From the NCBI RefSeq assembly GCF_042433055.1, contig NZ_JBHLWB010000010.1, forward strand, positions 44,570 through 108,569: DNA of 64,000 bases, read 5' to 3'. Below, piece by piece: positions 1 to 9,033 of this stretch. Origin of the DNA: Gallibacterium trehalosifermentans (lineage in GTDB: Bacteria > Pseudomonadota > Gammaproteobacteria > Enterobacterales > Pasteurellaceae). The notes below the pieces were generated by a model, which saw only the letters and a program-made list of their open reading frames with translations, ran no database searches and was not told the origin of the DNA. The position numbers were made by a program, and so were the translations under genes. Position 1 is the stretch's first letter. The number at the start of each line of letters is the position of its first letter.

Positions 1-248
1 CCTTCAATAAAGTTGAATTGGCTAATATGTGGCGTAAAGTTGGCGACAGCAGCAAAACACTTGCTGATTGGCAAGCTGATGATAATAACGGCAATGCTGA
101 TGGCGTGAAAGTTGATGTGTCTATGAACGCCACTACGGATACTAGAACTTATCATGTGTATGAAGCGACCTATACCGACAATGTAACAGGTACATCGTCA
201 ATTCATCATGTGTTTATAGAAGATCAGATTAGTGTTACTATCCTTTAA
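1..248 (+). CDS. 3' end of an unrecognised protein (truncated by window start)
   Basis: An open frame enters from before the window (first full codon at base 3) and stops at 246-248, giving the last ~82 residues. The piece is rich in Asp, Asn, Thr and Val and looks beta-strand-like, for example GTSSIHHVFIEDQISVTIL at the very end. No catalytic motif or membrane segment is visible. The composition would suit the C-terminus of a secreted or repeat-containing surface protein, which this window carries elsewhere, but that is only an inference. A rho-independent terminator follows 25 bases after the stop, so this is a real gene end and not a random frame. An internal TTG at 18 could be read as a start, but the frame is open upstream of it. 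Confidence 0.55.
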   Translation, partial: FNKVELANMWRKVGDSSKTLADWQADDNNGNADGVKVDVSMNATTDTRTYHVYEATYTDNVTGTSSIHHVFIEDQISVTIL

Positions 249-272
249 TCTGTCATTATTCTTCTGACTAAT

Positions 273-306
273 ACCCCATTATGCTTCGGTATGATGGGGT
301 TTTTAT
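273..306 (+). terminator. Rho-independent terminator of the first gene
   Basis: Stem ACCCCAT/ATGGGGT around a loop containing cttcgg, followed by TTTTTATT. It closes the transcript of the truncated gene at the window start and isolates it from dcuC. Confidence 0.85.
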
Positions 307-530
307 TCTGTGGTAACTGTGAATAAACCGTTTTTTTGATTTAGTTTATAAAACTCTCTCTTATTTCATTTTTAAAACATATTCTCTGTTAAAATCACAT
401 CAAGATAAGTGAAATTATCTCTACTTTCAGTTTAATTTGAACAATTATACAAAAATCACTACCAATCAATCGGTTAAATTGTAATTGGCAAGACAAATAT
501 ACTGGGCAATTACAACGTAAGGAGTAAAAG

Positions 531-1889
531 ATGAGTTTAATTATTGGTGTATTAACTATTTTATTAGTAGGGTATTGGATTATTAAAGGTATAAATGCAA
601 AAGGTTTATTATTGTGTGCTGGGATTATATTGCTAATCCTTGCTTCTTTTATTGCGCCACCAGTGAAAGATAGTACAGGCATTTTCTTTGTTGATATAGG
701 CAATTATCTTTATTCACTCTTTGAAAAACGAGGTGGTGGCTTAGGAATGATTGTCATGGTGTTGATTGGCTTTTCCGTTTATATGAGTCATATTGGTGCA
801 AATGATGTGATTGTCCGTTTGCTATATAAACCGTTACAGCGGATTAAATCTCCTTATATTTTGTTAATTGGCGGGTTTTGGGTTGCTTCGTTTATTTCAT
901 TTGCGATTCCGTCTGCCACGGCATTAGGCGTATTTTTAATGGCAACACTATTCCCAATTTTGACACGTTTAGGTATTTCTGCACCAAGTGCAGCAGCGAT
1001 TTGTGCGACTACTGCAGTAGTAAATCTATCTCCGACATCAGTTGATGTGATTTTAGCAGCTGAACAGGCGGGTGATACCTTGAAACATTTTGCTTTCCAA
1101 GTGATTTTACCGATGAGTTTATTAGCAATATTAGTGATTGGGATTGTGCATTTCTTTTGGCAACGTTATTGCGATGTTAAGGAGGGGCTAGTACAAGTTG
1201 GTGGATTAAATGAAGTAGATCCATCGCATATTTTAAATAGTAATGCACCAGTTTATTATGCAATTTTGCCATTTTTACCGATTATTGGTCTATTTATTTT
1301 TGATGGTAAAGTGTTACCTGAAATTTCTTTGGGCGGATTATTAATTTTAACATTGATTATTAGTGCATTAATTGAATTAATTCGGACTCGTAGCGTAAGT
1401 GAAGTTTTTGCTGGACTAGAAAAATGTTATAGCGGTATGGCGGAAGCCTTTAGTAGTGTTGTGATGTTGATTATTGCAGCAGGGGTATTTGCTGAAGGAT
1501 TAAGCAGAATTGGCTTTACGGAAGATTTAATTAATGTTGCACAAAATCTTGGCACAGCTGCAACCGTGATGATGCTTGCACTGGTTTTTATTACACTATT
1601 AGTTGCGATTGCATCAGGTTCAGGTAATGCGGCATTTTTTGCTTTTGTTGAGTTAGCGCCACGTCTTGCAGGACAGTTGGGCATTAACCCAGTTTATTTA
1701 ATTGCACCAATGATGCAGGTATCTAATACTGGACGAGCTTTATCACCTGTATCTGGTGTGATTGTAGCCGTTTCAGGTAGTGCAAAACTTTCCCCAATGT
1801 TATTGGTTAAACGAACTTCAGTACCACTATTTGCTGGGATTGCAGTGATAATTGTTTATACGCTGGTGTTAATTCCTTTACATATATAA
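531..1889 (+). CDS. dcuC: DcuC-type anaerobic C4-dicarboxylate transporter
   Basis: Inner-membrane carrier of the DcuC family, which moves C4-dicarboxylates such as succinate and fumarate during fumarate respiration. The 452 residues (E. coli DcuC has 461) are almost entirely hydrophobic, with about 12 membrane spans. Family stretches are visible: RGGGLGMIVMVLIGFSVYMS with IGANDVIVRL near residues 65-95, SATALGVFLMATLFPI near 130, and HFFWQRYCD near 215. The start is supported by AAGGAG eight bases upstream. The gene is monocistronic, with a terminator upstream and another at 1929-1965. I found no convincing FNR box in the 280-base upstream region, although anaerobic control would be expected for this family. 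Confidence 0.9.
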   Translation: MSLIIGVLTILLVGYWIIKGINAKGLLLCAGIILLILASFIAPPVKDSTGIFFVDIGNYLYSLFEKRGGGLGMIVMVLIGFSVYMSHIGANDVIVRLLYKPLQRIKSPYILLIGGFWVASFISFAIPSATALGVFLMATLFPILTRLGISAPSAAAICATTAVVNLSPTSVDVILAAEQAGDTLKHFAFQVILPMSLLAILVIGIVHFFWQRYCDVKEGLVQVGGLNEVDPSHILNSNAPVYYAILPFLPIIGLFIFDGKVLPEISLGGLLILTLIISALIELIRTRSVSEVFAGLEKCYSGMAEAFSSVVMLIIAAGVFAEGLSRIGFTEDLINVAQNLGTAATVMMLALVFITLLVAIASGSGNAAFFAFVELAPRLAGQLGINPVYLIAPMMQVSNTGRALSPVSGVIVAVSGSAKLSPMLLVKRTSVPLFAGIAVIIVYTLVLIPLHI

Positions 1890-1928
1890 TCAGTAAAAGT
1901 TGTATGAAAGCCTGAATTGTTAGGCATA

Positions 1929-1965
1929 AACCGTGTTAAAAATTATTTTTAGCACGGTTTTTTAT
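1929..1965 (+). terminator. Terminator between dcuC and comM
   Basis: Stem AACCGTG/CACGGTT, extended by complementary A- and T-runs in the middle, then TTTTTTA. It lies between convergent genes and ends dcuC transcription. It abuts the comM stop codon. Confidence 0.85.
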
Positions 1966-3495
1966 CTATTCCATACCAGAAGTCAAACGCTGTAATAGAC
2001 GATCCATAGCACGATAACCTAAAGCTTCAGCTAAATGGGGGCGTTGGATCTGTTGTTCATCAGCCAGATCTGCTATCGTTCGAGAGACTCGCAAAATACG
2101 GTGATAAGCTCGCACAGATAACCCTAATTTATTTAATGCAGTTTCTAGGAAAATCGCATCATTTTGTTGTAATTTACAATATTTTTCGATCTCTTTGCCT
2201 GATAAGTGAGCATTAATTTTTCCTGCTCTAGCTAATTGTTTTTCCCGAATCTGAATCACAATTTGTCGTAATTTTTCACTATTATTCTCATCTTTTGGCA
2301 GTTGTTGTAATGTCCCTTGAGGTAATAAAGGAACTTCAATCGAGAGATCAAAGCGATCTAAAAATGGACCTGATAATCGATTGAGATAACGCATAATTTG
2401 TTGTGGTGATGTGCGGTTATGTGTACCTTGATAATGCCCTGTTGGACTAGGATTCATAGCTGCAATTAATTGAAATCTTGCAGGGAAGGTAACTTTTGCT
2501 GAGGTACGAGAAATAACGATTTCACCGCTTTCTAATGGCTCTCGTAAGGCATCAAGTACTTTACGCTCAAATTCAGGTAACTCATCTAAAAAAAGTACCC
2601 CATTATGAGCCAATGAAATTTCGCCTGGTTTTGGTATGGTTCCCCCACCAACTAAAGCTGCTAATGAGGCACTATGATGAGGAGCGCGAAAAGGGCGTTG
2701 TTTCCAATGGTGATAATCTAAACGATGTTGTACTAAACTATTAATTGCAGCAGTTTCAATCGCTTCTTGTTCATTCATCTCGGGTAATAATGTTGTTAGC
2801 CGACTGGCTAGCATCGTTTTTCCTGTACCAGGAGGACCAAGAAAGAGTAAATTGTGTTGTCCAGCAGCGGCAATCAGTAAAGCGCGTTTAGCGTGTTGCT
2901 GACCAATAATATCAGTCATATCAAGTTGTAGTGGTGATAGTGTATGTTCAGGTGGTACTATAGCTTGAGCGATAGGAAGTGATTGTTGTTGATTCAGAAA
3001 ACTGACAACATCAAGCAGAGAATTTGCAACATATGTTTGAGTATTAGCAACAAGTGTTGCTTCTGCGGCATTTTGTTTAGCAATAATTAATTCTCGTTTA
3101 GCTTGTTTTGCCGCTAAAATGGCGGGAATGACACCTTGTACACCACGTAAATTACCTGTTAATGCTAGTTCACCGACAAATTCAAATGCTTGTAATTGTT
3201 TTGCATCAATTTGTCCTGATGCAGCTAAAATGCCTAATGCAATCGGTAAGTCAAAGCGTCCCCCTTCTTTAGGTAGATCTGCTGGGGCAAGGTTGATGGT
3301 AATTCGTTGAATAGGATAACGAAAGTTAGCATTAATTAATGCACTACGTACACGATCACGAGCTTCTTTTACTGTTGTTTCAGGTAAACCGACTAATGTG
3401 AGTCCAGGTGTTCCCTGACTCATATGCACTTCGATGGTAACTAATGGTGCCTGTACACCAATAGAGGCTCTACTATATACAATGGCTAATGACAT
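1966..3495 (-). CDS. comM: ComM (YifB) AAA+ ATPase of natural transformation
   Basis: Mg-chelatase-like AAA+ protein of the ComM/YifB family. In Haemophilus and Vibrio it is a hexameric motor that promotes branch migration and integration of incoming DNA during transformation. The 509-residue frame has the N-terminal Lon-like fold (VGLPETTVKEARDRVRSA), Walker A GPPGTGKT near residue 219, Walker B VLFLDELPEF near 298 and the C-terminal Mg-chelatase domain. I chose the ATG at 3495 (MSLAIVYSRA, as in E. coli YifB) over the TTG at 3507. The gene stands alone between dcuC and lipA. A CRP-S-like site and a TATACT -10 box lie upstream, which fits Sxy/CRP competence control. Confidence 0.95.
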   Translation of the reverse strand: MSLAIVYSRASIGVQAPLVTIEVHMSQGTPGLTLVGLPETTVKEARDRVRSALINANFRYPIQRITINLAPADLPKEGGRFDLPIALGILAASGQIDAKQLQAFEFVGELALTGNLRGVQGVIPAILAAKQAKRELIIAKQNAAEATLVANTQTYVANSLLDVVSFLNQQQSLPIAQAIVPPEHTLSPLQLDMTDIIGQQHAKRALLIAAAGQHNLLFLGPPGTGKTMLASRLTTLLPEMNEQEAIETAAINSLVQHRLDYHHWKQRPFRAPHHSASLAALVGGGTIPKPGEISLAHNGVLFLDELPEFERKVLDALREPLESGEIVISRTSAKVTFPARFQLIAAMNPSPTGHYQGTHNRTSPQQIMRYLNRLSGPFLDRFDLSIEVPLLPQGTLQQLPKDENNSEKLRQIVIQIREKQLARAGKINAHLSGKEIEKYCKLQQNDAIFLETALNKLGLSVRAYHRILRVSRTIADLADEQQIQRPHLAEALGYRAMDRLLQRLTSGME

Positions 3496-3523
3496 AGTTG
3501 TTCTCAATAATGAAATAACGTGC

Positions 3524-3588
3524 AGTATAATTAGTGGGTAATCGATATTGAGGAAGAGAGGCTTTGTTTTGTGATCGAGATCGAGAAG
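3524..3588 (-). promoter_or_regulatory. comM promoter with CRP-S-like competence site
   Basis: On the minus strand a 22-base dyad spans 3588-3567 and reads CTTCTCGATC, TC, GATCACAAAA. It matches the core of the CRP-S consensus (TTTTGCGATC-N2-GATCGCAAAA): the left half has the CRP-S-type C at position 6, while the right half is CRP-N-like. A TATACT -10 box at 3529-3524 would give a start near 3517, placing the dyad centre close to -61, a normal class I CRP position. The leader would be about 22 bases. The assignment rests on motif and spacing only. Confidence 0.6.
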
Positions 3589-3626
3589 AAAAAATAAACC
3601 CGCAATTTGTTGAGGATAATTGCGGG
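3587..3626 (-). terminator. Terminator of the lipA operon
   Basis: On the minus strand, CCCGCAATT/AATTGCGGG is followed by TTTATTTTTTCT. It lies 24 bases after the lipA stop codon and separates the rsfS-lipA cluster from comM. Confidence 0.85.
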
Positions 3627-3649
3627 AGTATTTAATGTGAAAAATAGAA

Positions 3650-4612
3650 TTATTTTACTTCTACGCCTTTAGCTTGTAAGTCTGCATGGTAAGATGAGCG
3701 AACAAATGGACCACAAGCAGCATGTTCAAAGCCCATCTCTTTTGCTTTGTTACGAAACTCATCAAATTCTGCTGGTGGAACATAACGTGCTACTGGTAAA
3801 TGATGGCGACTTGGTTGTAAGTATTGCCCTAGAGTCAACATAGTTACACCATTACTACGTAGGTCTTGCATAACTTCGAGGATTTCTTCATTGGTTTCCC
3901 CTAATCCTACCATTAAACCTGATTTTGTTGGGATATTTGGGAACATTTGTTTGAATTCTCTTAATAAACGTAATGACCATTGGTAATCTGCACCAGGACG
4001 AACCTCTTTATATAAACGGGGAATATTCTCAAGGTTATGGTTAAATACATCAGGTGGATTTTGTGCTAGTTTTTCGAGAGCAACTTCAATTCTTCCACGA
4101 AAATCTGGTACTAAAATTTCAATTTTAATATTTGGATTTAAGGCACGAATTTCTTTTACACATTCGGCAAAGTGTCCTGCACCACCATCTCGTAAATCAT
4201 CACGGTCAACTGAGGTAATCACCACATAACGCAAACCCATATCTTTAATAGTTTGTGCTAATTTTTTCGGCTCTTCTGGATCAGGTGGTAAAGGTTTACC
4301 ATGTGCAACATCACAGAATGGGCAACGGCGGGTGCAAATTGCACCTAAAATCATAAAAGTTGCAGTGCCGTGATGGAAACATTCTGCTAGGTTTGGGCAA
4401 GAGGCTTCTTCACAAACAGAGTTTAATCCATTTTTACGCATTGCCTTTTTGATATTTAAGATCTTTTCAGAATTGGCTGGTAATTTAATTTTCATCCATT
4501 CTGGTTTTGGTAATAACTCTTGATCAGGATTAATATTTTTTACGGGGATAATTGATGTTTTGGCAGCATCACGATATTTGACGCCACGTTCCATTTTAAA
4601 TGGGGTGCCCAT
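3650..4612 (-). CDS. lipA: Lipoyl synthase
   Basis: Radical-SAM enzyme that inserts two sulfurs into protein-bound octanoyl groups to make lipoate on 2-oxoacid dehydrogenases and the glycine cleavage H protein. Both iron-sulfur clusters can be read: the auxiliary-cluster cysteines at 67, 72 and 78 (CEEASCPNLAEC) and the radical-SAM cysteines at 93, 97 and 100 (CTRRCPFC). The 320-residue length is normal. The start MGTPFKMERGVKYRD is preceded by AGGAATATCA. It lies 11 bases downstream of lipB, which supplies its octanoylated substrate, and is last in the operon before the terminator. Confidence 0.97.
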   Translation of the reverse strand: MGTPFKMERGVKYRDAAKTSIIPVKNINPDQELLPKPEWMKIKLPANSEKILNIKKAMRKNGLNSVCEEASCPNLAECFHHGTATFMILGAICTRRCPFCDVAHGKPLPPDPEEPKKLAQTIKDMGLRYVVITSVDRDDLRDGGAGHFAECVKEIRALNPNIKIEILVPDFRGRIEVALEKLAQNPPDVFNHNLENIPRLYKEVRPGADYQWSLRLLREFKQMFPNIPTKSGLMVGLGETNEEILEVMQDLRSNGVTMLTLGQYLQPSRHHLPVARYVPPAEFDEFRNKAKEMGFEHAACGPFVRSSYHADLQAKGVEVK

Positions 4613-4623
4613 ATTGATATTCC

Positions 4624-5334
4624 TTATTTTGTATTGGGTAAACCATCAACATAGTGAAGCTGTTGATAGCCAATTAAGCGTGTAAAATGTTCAATAAGCT
4701 TTGGTGCAACATCTGCGCAAGTAATTTCAGTATCAATAAAATCTTGGAGTTGACACATCTCTAAACCAGCGTAGCCACAAGGATTAATTGTATGGAATGG
4801 TGATAAATCCATATGAATGTTGAACGCTAAACCGTGGAAAGAACACCCTTTGCGAATACGCAAGCCAAGTGAACAAATTTTCTTTCCATCAATATATACT
4901 CCTGGTGCATCAGGTTTTGGATAACCTTGAATATTGTAATCCGCCAATGTATTAACAACACTTTGTTCTAAGTGAGTAACCAAATCTCTGACAGAAAGAG
5001 GGGCTTCATTACCAGATAATTTATCAATGAATTTACGTCTTTTAATATCAATTAAAACGTACATTACTTGTTGTCCTGGTCCGTGATAAGTTACTTGTCC
5101 ACCACGATCAGATTGTACCACTGGAATTACTGTTTTAGTGAGAATATGTTCAGCCTTTCCTGCTTGCCCCTGTGTAAAAACAGGTGAGTGTTGCACAAGC
5201 CAAATTTCATCTAGTGAGTCAGCCGTACGCTGGTTAGTAAATTCTTGCATACGGTGCCAAATGGTATCGTAAGGTTGTACACCAAGTTGGCGAATAATAA
5301 CTTGCTGTTCTAACGGTTTTGTTGCGCTTCCCAT
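4624..5334 (-). CDS. lipB: Octanoyl-[ACP]:protein N-octanoyltransferase
   Basis: Transfers octanoyl groups from acyl carrier protein to lipoyl domains, the step before LipA. The RGGQVTYHGPGQ substrate-binding motif lies near residues 77-88, a lysine in the IDGKKICSLG segment near 151, and the nucleophilic cysteine in NPCGYAG near 186. I chose the ATG at 5334, which has AAAGGTG seven bases upstream. The in-frame GTG at 5343 overlaps that ribosome-binding site and is unlikely. At 236 residues it is a little longer than E. coli LipB (213). It sits between ybeD and lipA, as in enterobacteria. Confidence 0.96.
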   Translation of the reverse strand: MGSATKPLEQQVIIRQLGVQPYDTIWHRMQEFTNQRTADSLDEIWLVQHSPVFTQGQAGKAEHILTKTVIPVVQSDRGGQVTYHGPGQQVMYVLIDIKRRKFIDKLSGNEAPLSVRDLVTHLEQSVVNTLADYNIQGYPKPDAPGVYIDGKKICSLGLRIRKGCSFHGLAFNIHMDLSPFHTINPCGYAGLEMCQLQDFIDTEITCADVAPKLIEHFTRLIGYQQLHYVDGLPNTK

Positions 5335-5348
5335 AGATAGCACCTTTG

Positions 5349-5621
5349 TTATAACACCATTCTCACAATGTCGATTTCTGCCAATTCTTTATATAACGTT
5401 TCGACTTGTTCAATATTTTTTGCGGTAATGGTGATAGATACTGAATGATATTTTCCATTTCGACTTGGCTTAATTGATGGGCTGTAATCACCAGGCGCGT
5501 GTTGTTGTACAACAGCTAGAACACGATCGGTTAATTCTGGGTGTGCCAAACCAACGACTTTGTATGGAAAGTCGCATGGAAATTTAAGTAAGTCTTTTAA
5601 TTTCGGTTGTTCTTGTTGCAT
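5349..5621 (-). CDS. ybeD: YbeD / DUF493 family protein
   Basis: Small conserved protein of 90 residues with the ACT-like alpha/beta fold of the DUF493 family. HAPGDYSPSIKPSRNGKYHS and the C-terminus LYKELAEIDIVRMVL match E. coli YbeD almost residue for residue. The biochemical role is not established. Its fixed position between dacA and lipB suggests a link to envelope or lipoate metabolism, which is inference. AAGAGAAAAATT upstream gives a weak ribosome-binding site. Confidence 0.92.
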   Translation of the reverse strand: MQQEQPKLKDLLKFPCDFPYKVVGLAHPELTDRVLAVVQQHAPGDYSPSIKPSRNGKYHSVSITITAKNIEQVETLYKELAEIDIVRMVL

Positions 5622-5688
5622 AATTTTTCTCTTTTAAATTAATGGTTTATGCTATATATATCCAAAAATAAAATTGTGAATGGAATTT

Positions 5689-5712
5689 AACCCACCTCAT
5701 ATTAGGTGGGTT
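5689..5712 (-). terminator. Hairpin downstream of dacA
   Basis: AACCCACCT/AGGTGGGTT stem in the 133-base gap between dacA and ybeD. The minus-strand 3' flank is TTAAATTCC, a weak U-tract, so it may be a partial terminator or an mRNA-stabilising hairpin that reduces expression of ybeD-lipBA relative to dacA. Confidence 0.5.
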
Positions 5713-5754
5713 AGTTAATTTTTAAGGATAGTTATTAGGTTACTGAGTAATGTA

Positions 5755-6939
5755 TTAGCTAAAAATACTTTTTACTGTAAGTACAATCCAGTCCCAAATT
5801 TTGCCAACGAAACCAGCTTCTTCAACAGTATCCATTACTTGAAGATTTGCTGTTTGGATATCTTTACCGTCAAGTTGATACACGATAGAGCCAACAACTT
5901 GTCCTTTTTTCAATGGCGCTTCTAAGAATTTTTGGTTAAGTTGATAACGAGCTTTAACGGATTGACTCTTACCTTTAGGGATTACTAAGTAAACATCGGA
6001 GAGCGTACCTAATTTTACCTTGTTTTCTTTACCATAATAGATTGGTTGTTCAGAAACGACTTGATTTGCTGCTAATGGTTTGACATTTTCAAAGTTTGCA
6101 AACCCCCATTGGAGTAATTTTTTGCTTTCAACTTCACGCCCTTTGAATGAGCTAACACCCATTACCACTGAAATTAGGCGCATATTATTATCAACAGCAG
6201 AAGCAACTAAGTTGTAACCAGCTTCATTTGTATGACCTGTTTTTAAACCATCTACATTAAGGTTCTTATCCCATAGTAAACCATTGCGATTCGGTTGTTT
6301 GATATTATTAAAAGTAAACTCTTTTTCTGAATAGATATGGTACTCTTCAGGTAAATCATGAATCAGTCTCGCTCCAATAATCGCCATATCACGAGCAGTT
6401 GAGTATTGATTTTCATGATCTAAACCGTGTACGGTAGCGAAATACGTATTTTTTAAGCCAAATTGATCAACATATTGGTTCATCATATTGATAAAGTTTG
6501 CTTGTGAACCAGCAAGATATTTTGCCATTGCAACACAAGCATCATTACCAGAAGCAATAATAATTCCTCGGTTTAGATCTGCGACAGAAACCTGTTGATT
6601 AACATTTAAGAACATTTTTGATGAGCCAGGAAAATTTTTTCCCCAAGCCTCTTCATCAATCGTTACTATATCCGTGTTATGGATTCTTCCTTCTTTTAAA
6701 GCTTGCCCAATCACGTAACTGGTCATCATTTTAGTTAATGATGCAGGGTAGTGTCTTTGATCTGGGTTAACGGCGGCTAATACTGTACCTGTGTTATAGT
6801 CCATTAAAATATAAGTTTGTGCATTCACTTGTGGCGGAATGACATTATAAGGACTTTCAGTATAAGCGAGAGAAATGCTAGAAAAACTGAATAAACCTGC
6901 TAATACAAGCTTTTTCAGTTTTTTAGAATATAATGACAT
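5755..6939 (-). CDS. dacA: D-alanyl-D-alanine carboxypeptidase (PBP5/6 type)
   Basis: Periplasmic membrane-anchored DD-carboxypeptidase that removes the terminal D-Ala from peptidoglycan stem peptides. A signal peptide (residues 1-25, KKLKKLVLAGLFSFSSISLA) precedes the active-site motifs S67-x-x-K70 (SLTK), S130-G-N and K232-T-G. A small C-terminal beta domain follows, and the last ~18 residues (FVGKIWDWIVLTVKSIF) form the amphipathic membrane anchor. The length of 394 is typical (E. coli DacA 403). It lies between rlpA and ybeD, in the elongasome-linked cluster that also encodes PBP2 and RodA. Confidence 0.95.
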   Translation of the reverse strand: MSLYSKKLKKLVLAGLFSFSSISLAYTESPYNVIPPQVNAQTYILMDYNTGTVLAAVNPDQRHYPASLTKMMTSYVIGQALKEGRIHNTDIVTIDEEAWGKNFPGSSKMFLNVNQQVSVADLNRGIIIASGNDACVAMAKYLAGSQANFINMMNQYVDQFGLKNTYFATVHGLDHENQYSTARDMAIIGARLIHDLPEEYHIYSEKEFTFNNIKQPNRNGLLWDKNLNVDGLKTGHTNEAGYNLVASAVDNNMRLISVVMGVSSFKGREVESKKLLQWGFANFENVKPLAANQVVSEQPIYYGKENKVKLGTLSDVYLVIPKGKSQSVKARYQLNQKFLEAPLKKGQVVGSIVYQLDGKDIQTANLQVMDTVEEAGFVGKIWDWIVLTVKSIFS

Positions 6940-7048
6940 TTTTTCTTCCTTAAAAATAGTATATAAAATTGTACATAGTTTGTTTTTTTATATTTATAAG
7001 TATATCGCGATAAGAAAAAGGTTTTAAGCTTTTAAATTGAGTTAAATA

Positions 7049-7879
7049 CTAATAGCGATAAGTATAAAGTTGACTATTATCTGAATTTAAACGAGAAAAG
7101 ACTAGTTTAATGCGATTAACTTTGGCTATATCAAATAGAGGACCAAAGTGGATATTAAATTTATCACCATTTTGGATAATTTCTGTTTTGACATCAGCCA
7201 TGTCTAAGGCAGAAATAAATTTTTCTGCTTTTTCTCGGCTTTCTATGTTGCTTGCTTTTAATTGGTATTGGCTAGTTGTTGCTTCAGAAGATAGTGTAGT
7301 ATTATTTTCGATTTTTTGGCGAGCAGCAATTAAGGCTTTACCACCCTCTCCAGAGAGATTACCTTGATGATCAATAATAACCATATCTAATTTTACATTT
7401 ACCTTTCCATGAGTTAGCATTCCCAACTCTTTTGCGGCTGCTTTAGAGAGATCGATAATTCGATTAGAGTGGAATGGTCCTCTATCATTAATTCTTACAA
7501 CAACTTTTTTGTGATTACGTAAGTTAGTAACTAATACATAACTGTTTAGAGGGAGAGTTTTATGTGCCGCAGTAAAAAGCTTTTCATTATAAATTTCTCC
7601 ACTAGATGTTTTTTGCCCGATAAATTTAGAATGATAGAATGTTGCTGTACCTTGTTTGGCATAATTTTTAGCTTCTTTTGAAGTAATAGTGCGATAACGA
7701 ACCCCTTTTACAGTATAAACTCTACTGGTTGTTTTTTTCGGGTGGAACTGTAACTTTGGTCCTGCAATACCATACACTTTTTTAGTTTCATTTTTGCTGT
7801 TTGTCTTAGCTAATACTCCAGTTGTTTGCAATAGGAAAAAAAGTGTAGCTAATACAGTAAAATATTTCTTTAGTTTCAT
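7049..7879 (-). CDS. rlpA: RlpA-family septal ring lytic transglycosylase
   Basis: RlpA proteins bind denuded septal peptidoglycan and, in some species, cleave it. The 276 residues carry a signal peptide (1-25), a double-psi beta-barrel domain near 77-165 (GTATFYHSKFIGQKTSSGE, INDRGPF with the conserved Asp) and a C-terminal SPOR domain from about 203. Oddly, no cysteine follows the signal peptide (GVLAKTNSKN), so unlike E. coli RlpA this protein is probably not a lipoprotein. It lies 42 bases after mrdB and before dacA, in the order of the enterobacterial cluster. Confidence 0.9.
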   Translation of the reverse strand: MKLKKYFTVLATLFFLLQTTGVLAKTNSKNETKKVYGIAGPKLQFHPKKTTSRVYTVKGVRYRTITSKEAKNYAKQGTATFYHSKFIGQKTSSGEIYNEKLFTAAHKTLPLNSYVLVTNLRNHKKVVVRINDRGPFHSNRIIDLSKAAAKELGMLTHGKVNVKLDMVIIDHQGNLSGEGGKALIAARQKIENNTTLSSEATTSQYQLKASNIESREKAEKFISALDMADVKTEIIQNGDKFNIHFGPLFDIAKVNRIKLVFSRLNSDNSQLYTYRY

Positions 7880-7920
7880 ATTAAATATATTCCTTTATTT
7901 TTTATTTGCTCAAATGGAAA

Positions 7921-9033
7921 TTACTTTCCTTGAGAAAGCATTCGTCGATGAGTATGTATTGACATTATTACCCCAAAACTGGCCATTAATGTTACAAATG
8001 ATGTTCCACCATAACTGACAAGTGGTAATGGAACACCAACAACAGGTAATATACCGCTCACCATACCAATATTGACAAAGACGTAAACGAAAAATATCAA
8101 TGTTAAAGCACCAGTTAAAATACGACCAAAAGCGTCTTGTGCTTTTGCACCAATAATTAATCCTCGTCCAATAATAAATAAATAAATGGTTAATAAAATG
8201 ATAATCCCAATGAGTCCATACTCTTCGCTAAGTACTGCAAAAATAAAATCAGTATGAGGCTCAGGTAAAAATTCTAATTGTGATTGTGTTCCCATCATCC
8301 AACCTTTACCAAATACGCCACCAGAACCAATAGCAATTTTAGATTGAATGATATGATAACCTGCCCCTAAAGGATCCTTTTCTGGATCAAGCAATGTTAA
8401 TACCCGTGTTTTTTGGTAATCATGCATTAAATAAAACCATAAAATTGGGATAAAACCAACAACACCAATTATTGCTGTGGTAATGAATTTCCAACTCATT
8501 CCAGCAAGAAAAACAACAAAGATTCCTGATGCTGCAACAAGAATGGAGGTACCTAAATCAGGCTGAATAGCAACCAATAAAGTCGGGGCAATAATTAATA
8601 TCAAAGCAATTACGGTATTAAGTAAACTTGGTGGTAATTGGCGTTTTCCTAAAAATGTAGCCACCATTAATGGCACAGAAAGCTTAATTAACTCAGATGG
8701 TTGGAAGCGAAAAACACCTAAATCTAACCAACGTTGTGCGCCTTTACTTGTTGTCCCAATTAAATCTACTAAGATCAGTAAGATAATACCAACAATATAT
8801 AAGTAAGGTGCTACTTTTTGATAAAAACGTGGTGGTAATTGTGCAAAAATGAACATCACAACAAAGCCCATAGAAACTTGTATTAAGCGATTATTAAACA
8901 TTTTTTCACTACCACCTGATGCGCTATATAATACGATTAGGCCATAGATAACAATAATAATTAAACCAAGAAGCAGTTTTAAATCAATATGCAATTTCTG
9001 CCAAAGAGAAATTATTGTGTGCTTTTTCTTCAT
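7921..9033 (-). CDS. mrdB: Rod-shape-determining SEDS glycosyltransferase RodA
   Basis: SEDS-family peptidoglycan polymerase that works with PBP2 in lateral wall synthesis. The 370 residues form about ten membrane spans. Family motifs include RWLDLGVFRFQPSEL near residue 100 and the VQPDLGTSILV and GIGSGGVFGKG-like segments (IQSKIAIGSGGVFGKGW). The C-terminus, VPLPLVSYGGTSF, is diagnostic for RodA/FtsW. Its start overlaps the mrdA stop by four bases (ATGA), implying translational coupling with its transpeptidase partner. Confidence 0.96.
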   Translation of the reverse strand: MKKKHTIISLWQKLHIDLKLLLGLIIIVIYGLIVLYSASGGSEKMFNNRLIQVSMGFVVMFIFAQLPPRFYQKVAPYLYIVGIILLILVDLIGTTSKGAQRWLDLGVFRFQPSELIKLSVPLMVATFLGKRQLPPSLLNTVIALILIIAPTLLVAIQPDLGTSILVAASGIFVVFLAGMSWKFITTAIIGVVGFIPILWFYLMHDYQKTRVLTLLDPEKDPLGAGYHIIQSKIAIGSGGVFGKGWMMGTQSQLEFLPEPHTDFIFAVLSEEYGLIGIIILLTIYLFIIGRGLIIGAKAQDAFGRILTGALTLIFFVYVFVNIGMVSGILPVVGVPLPLVSYGGTSFVTLMASFGVIMSIHTHRRMLSQGK

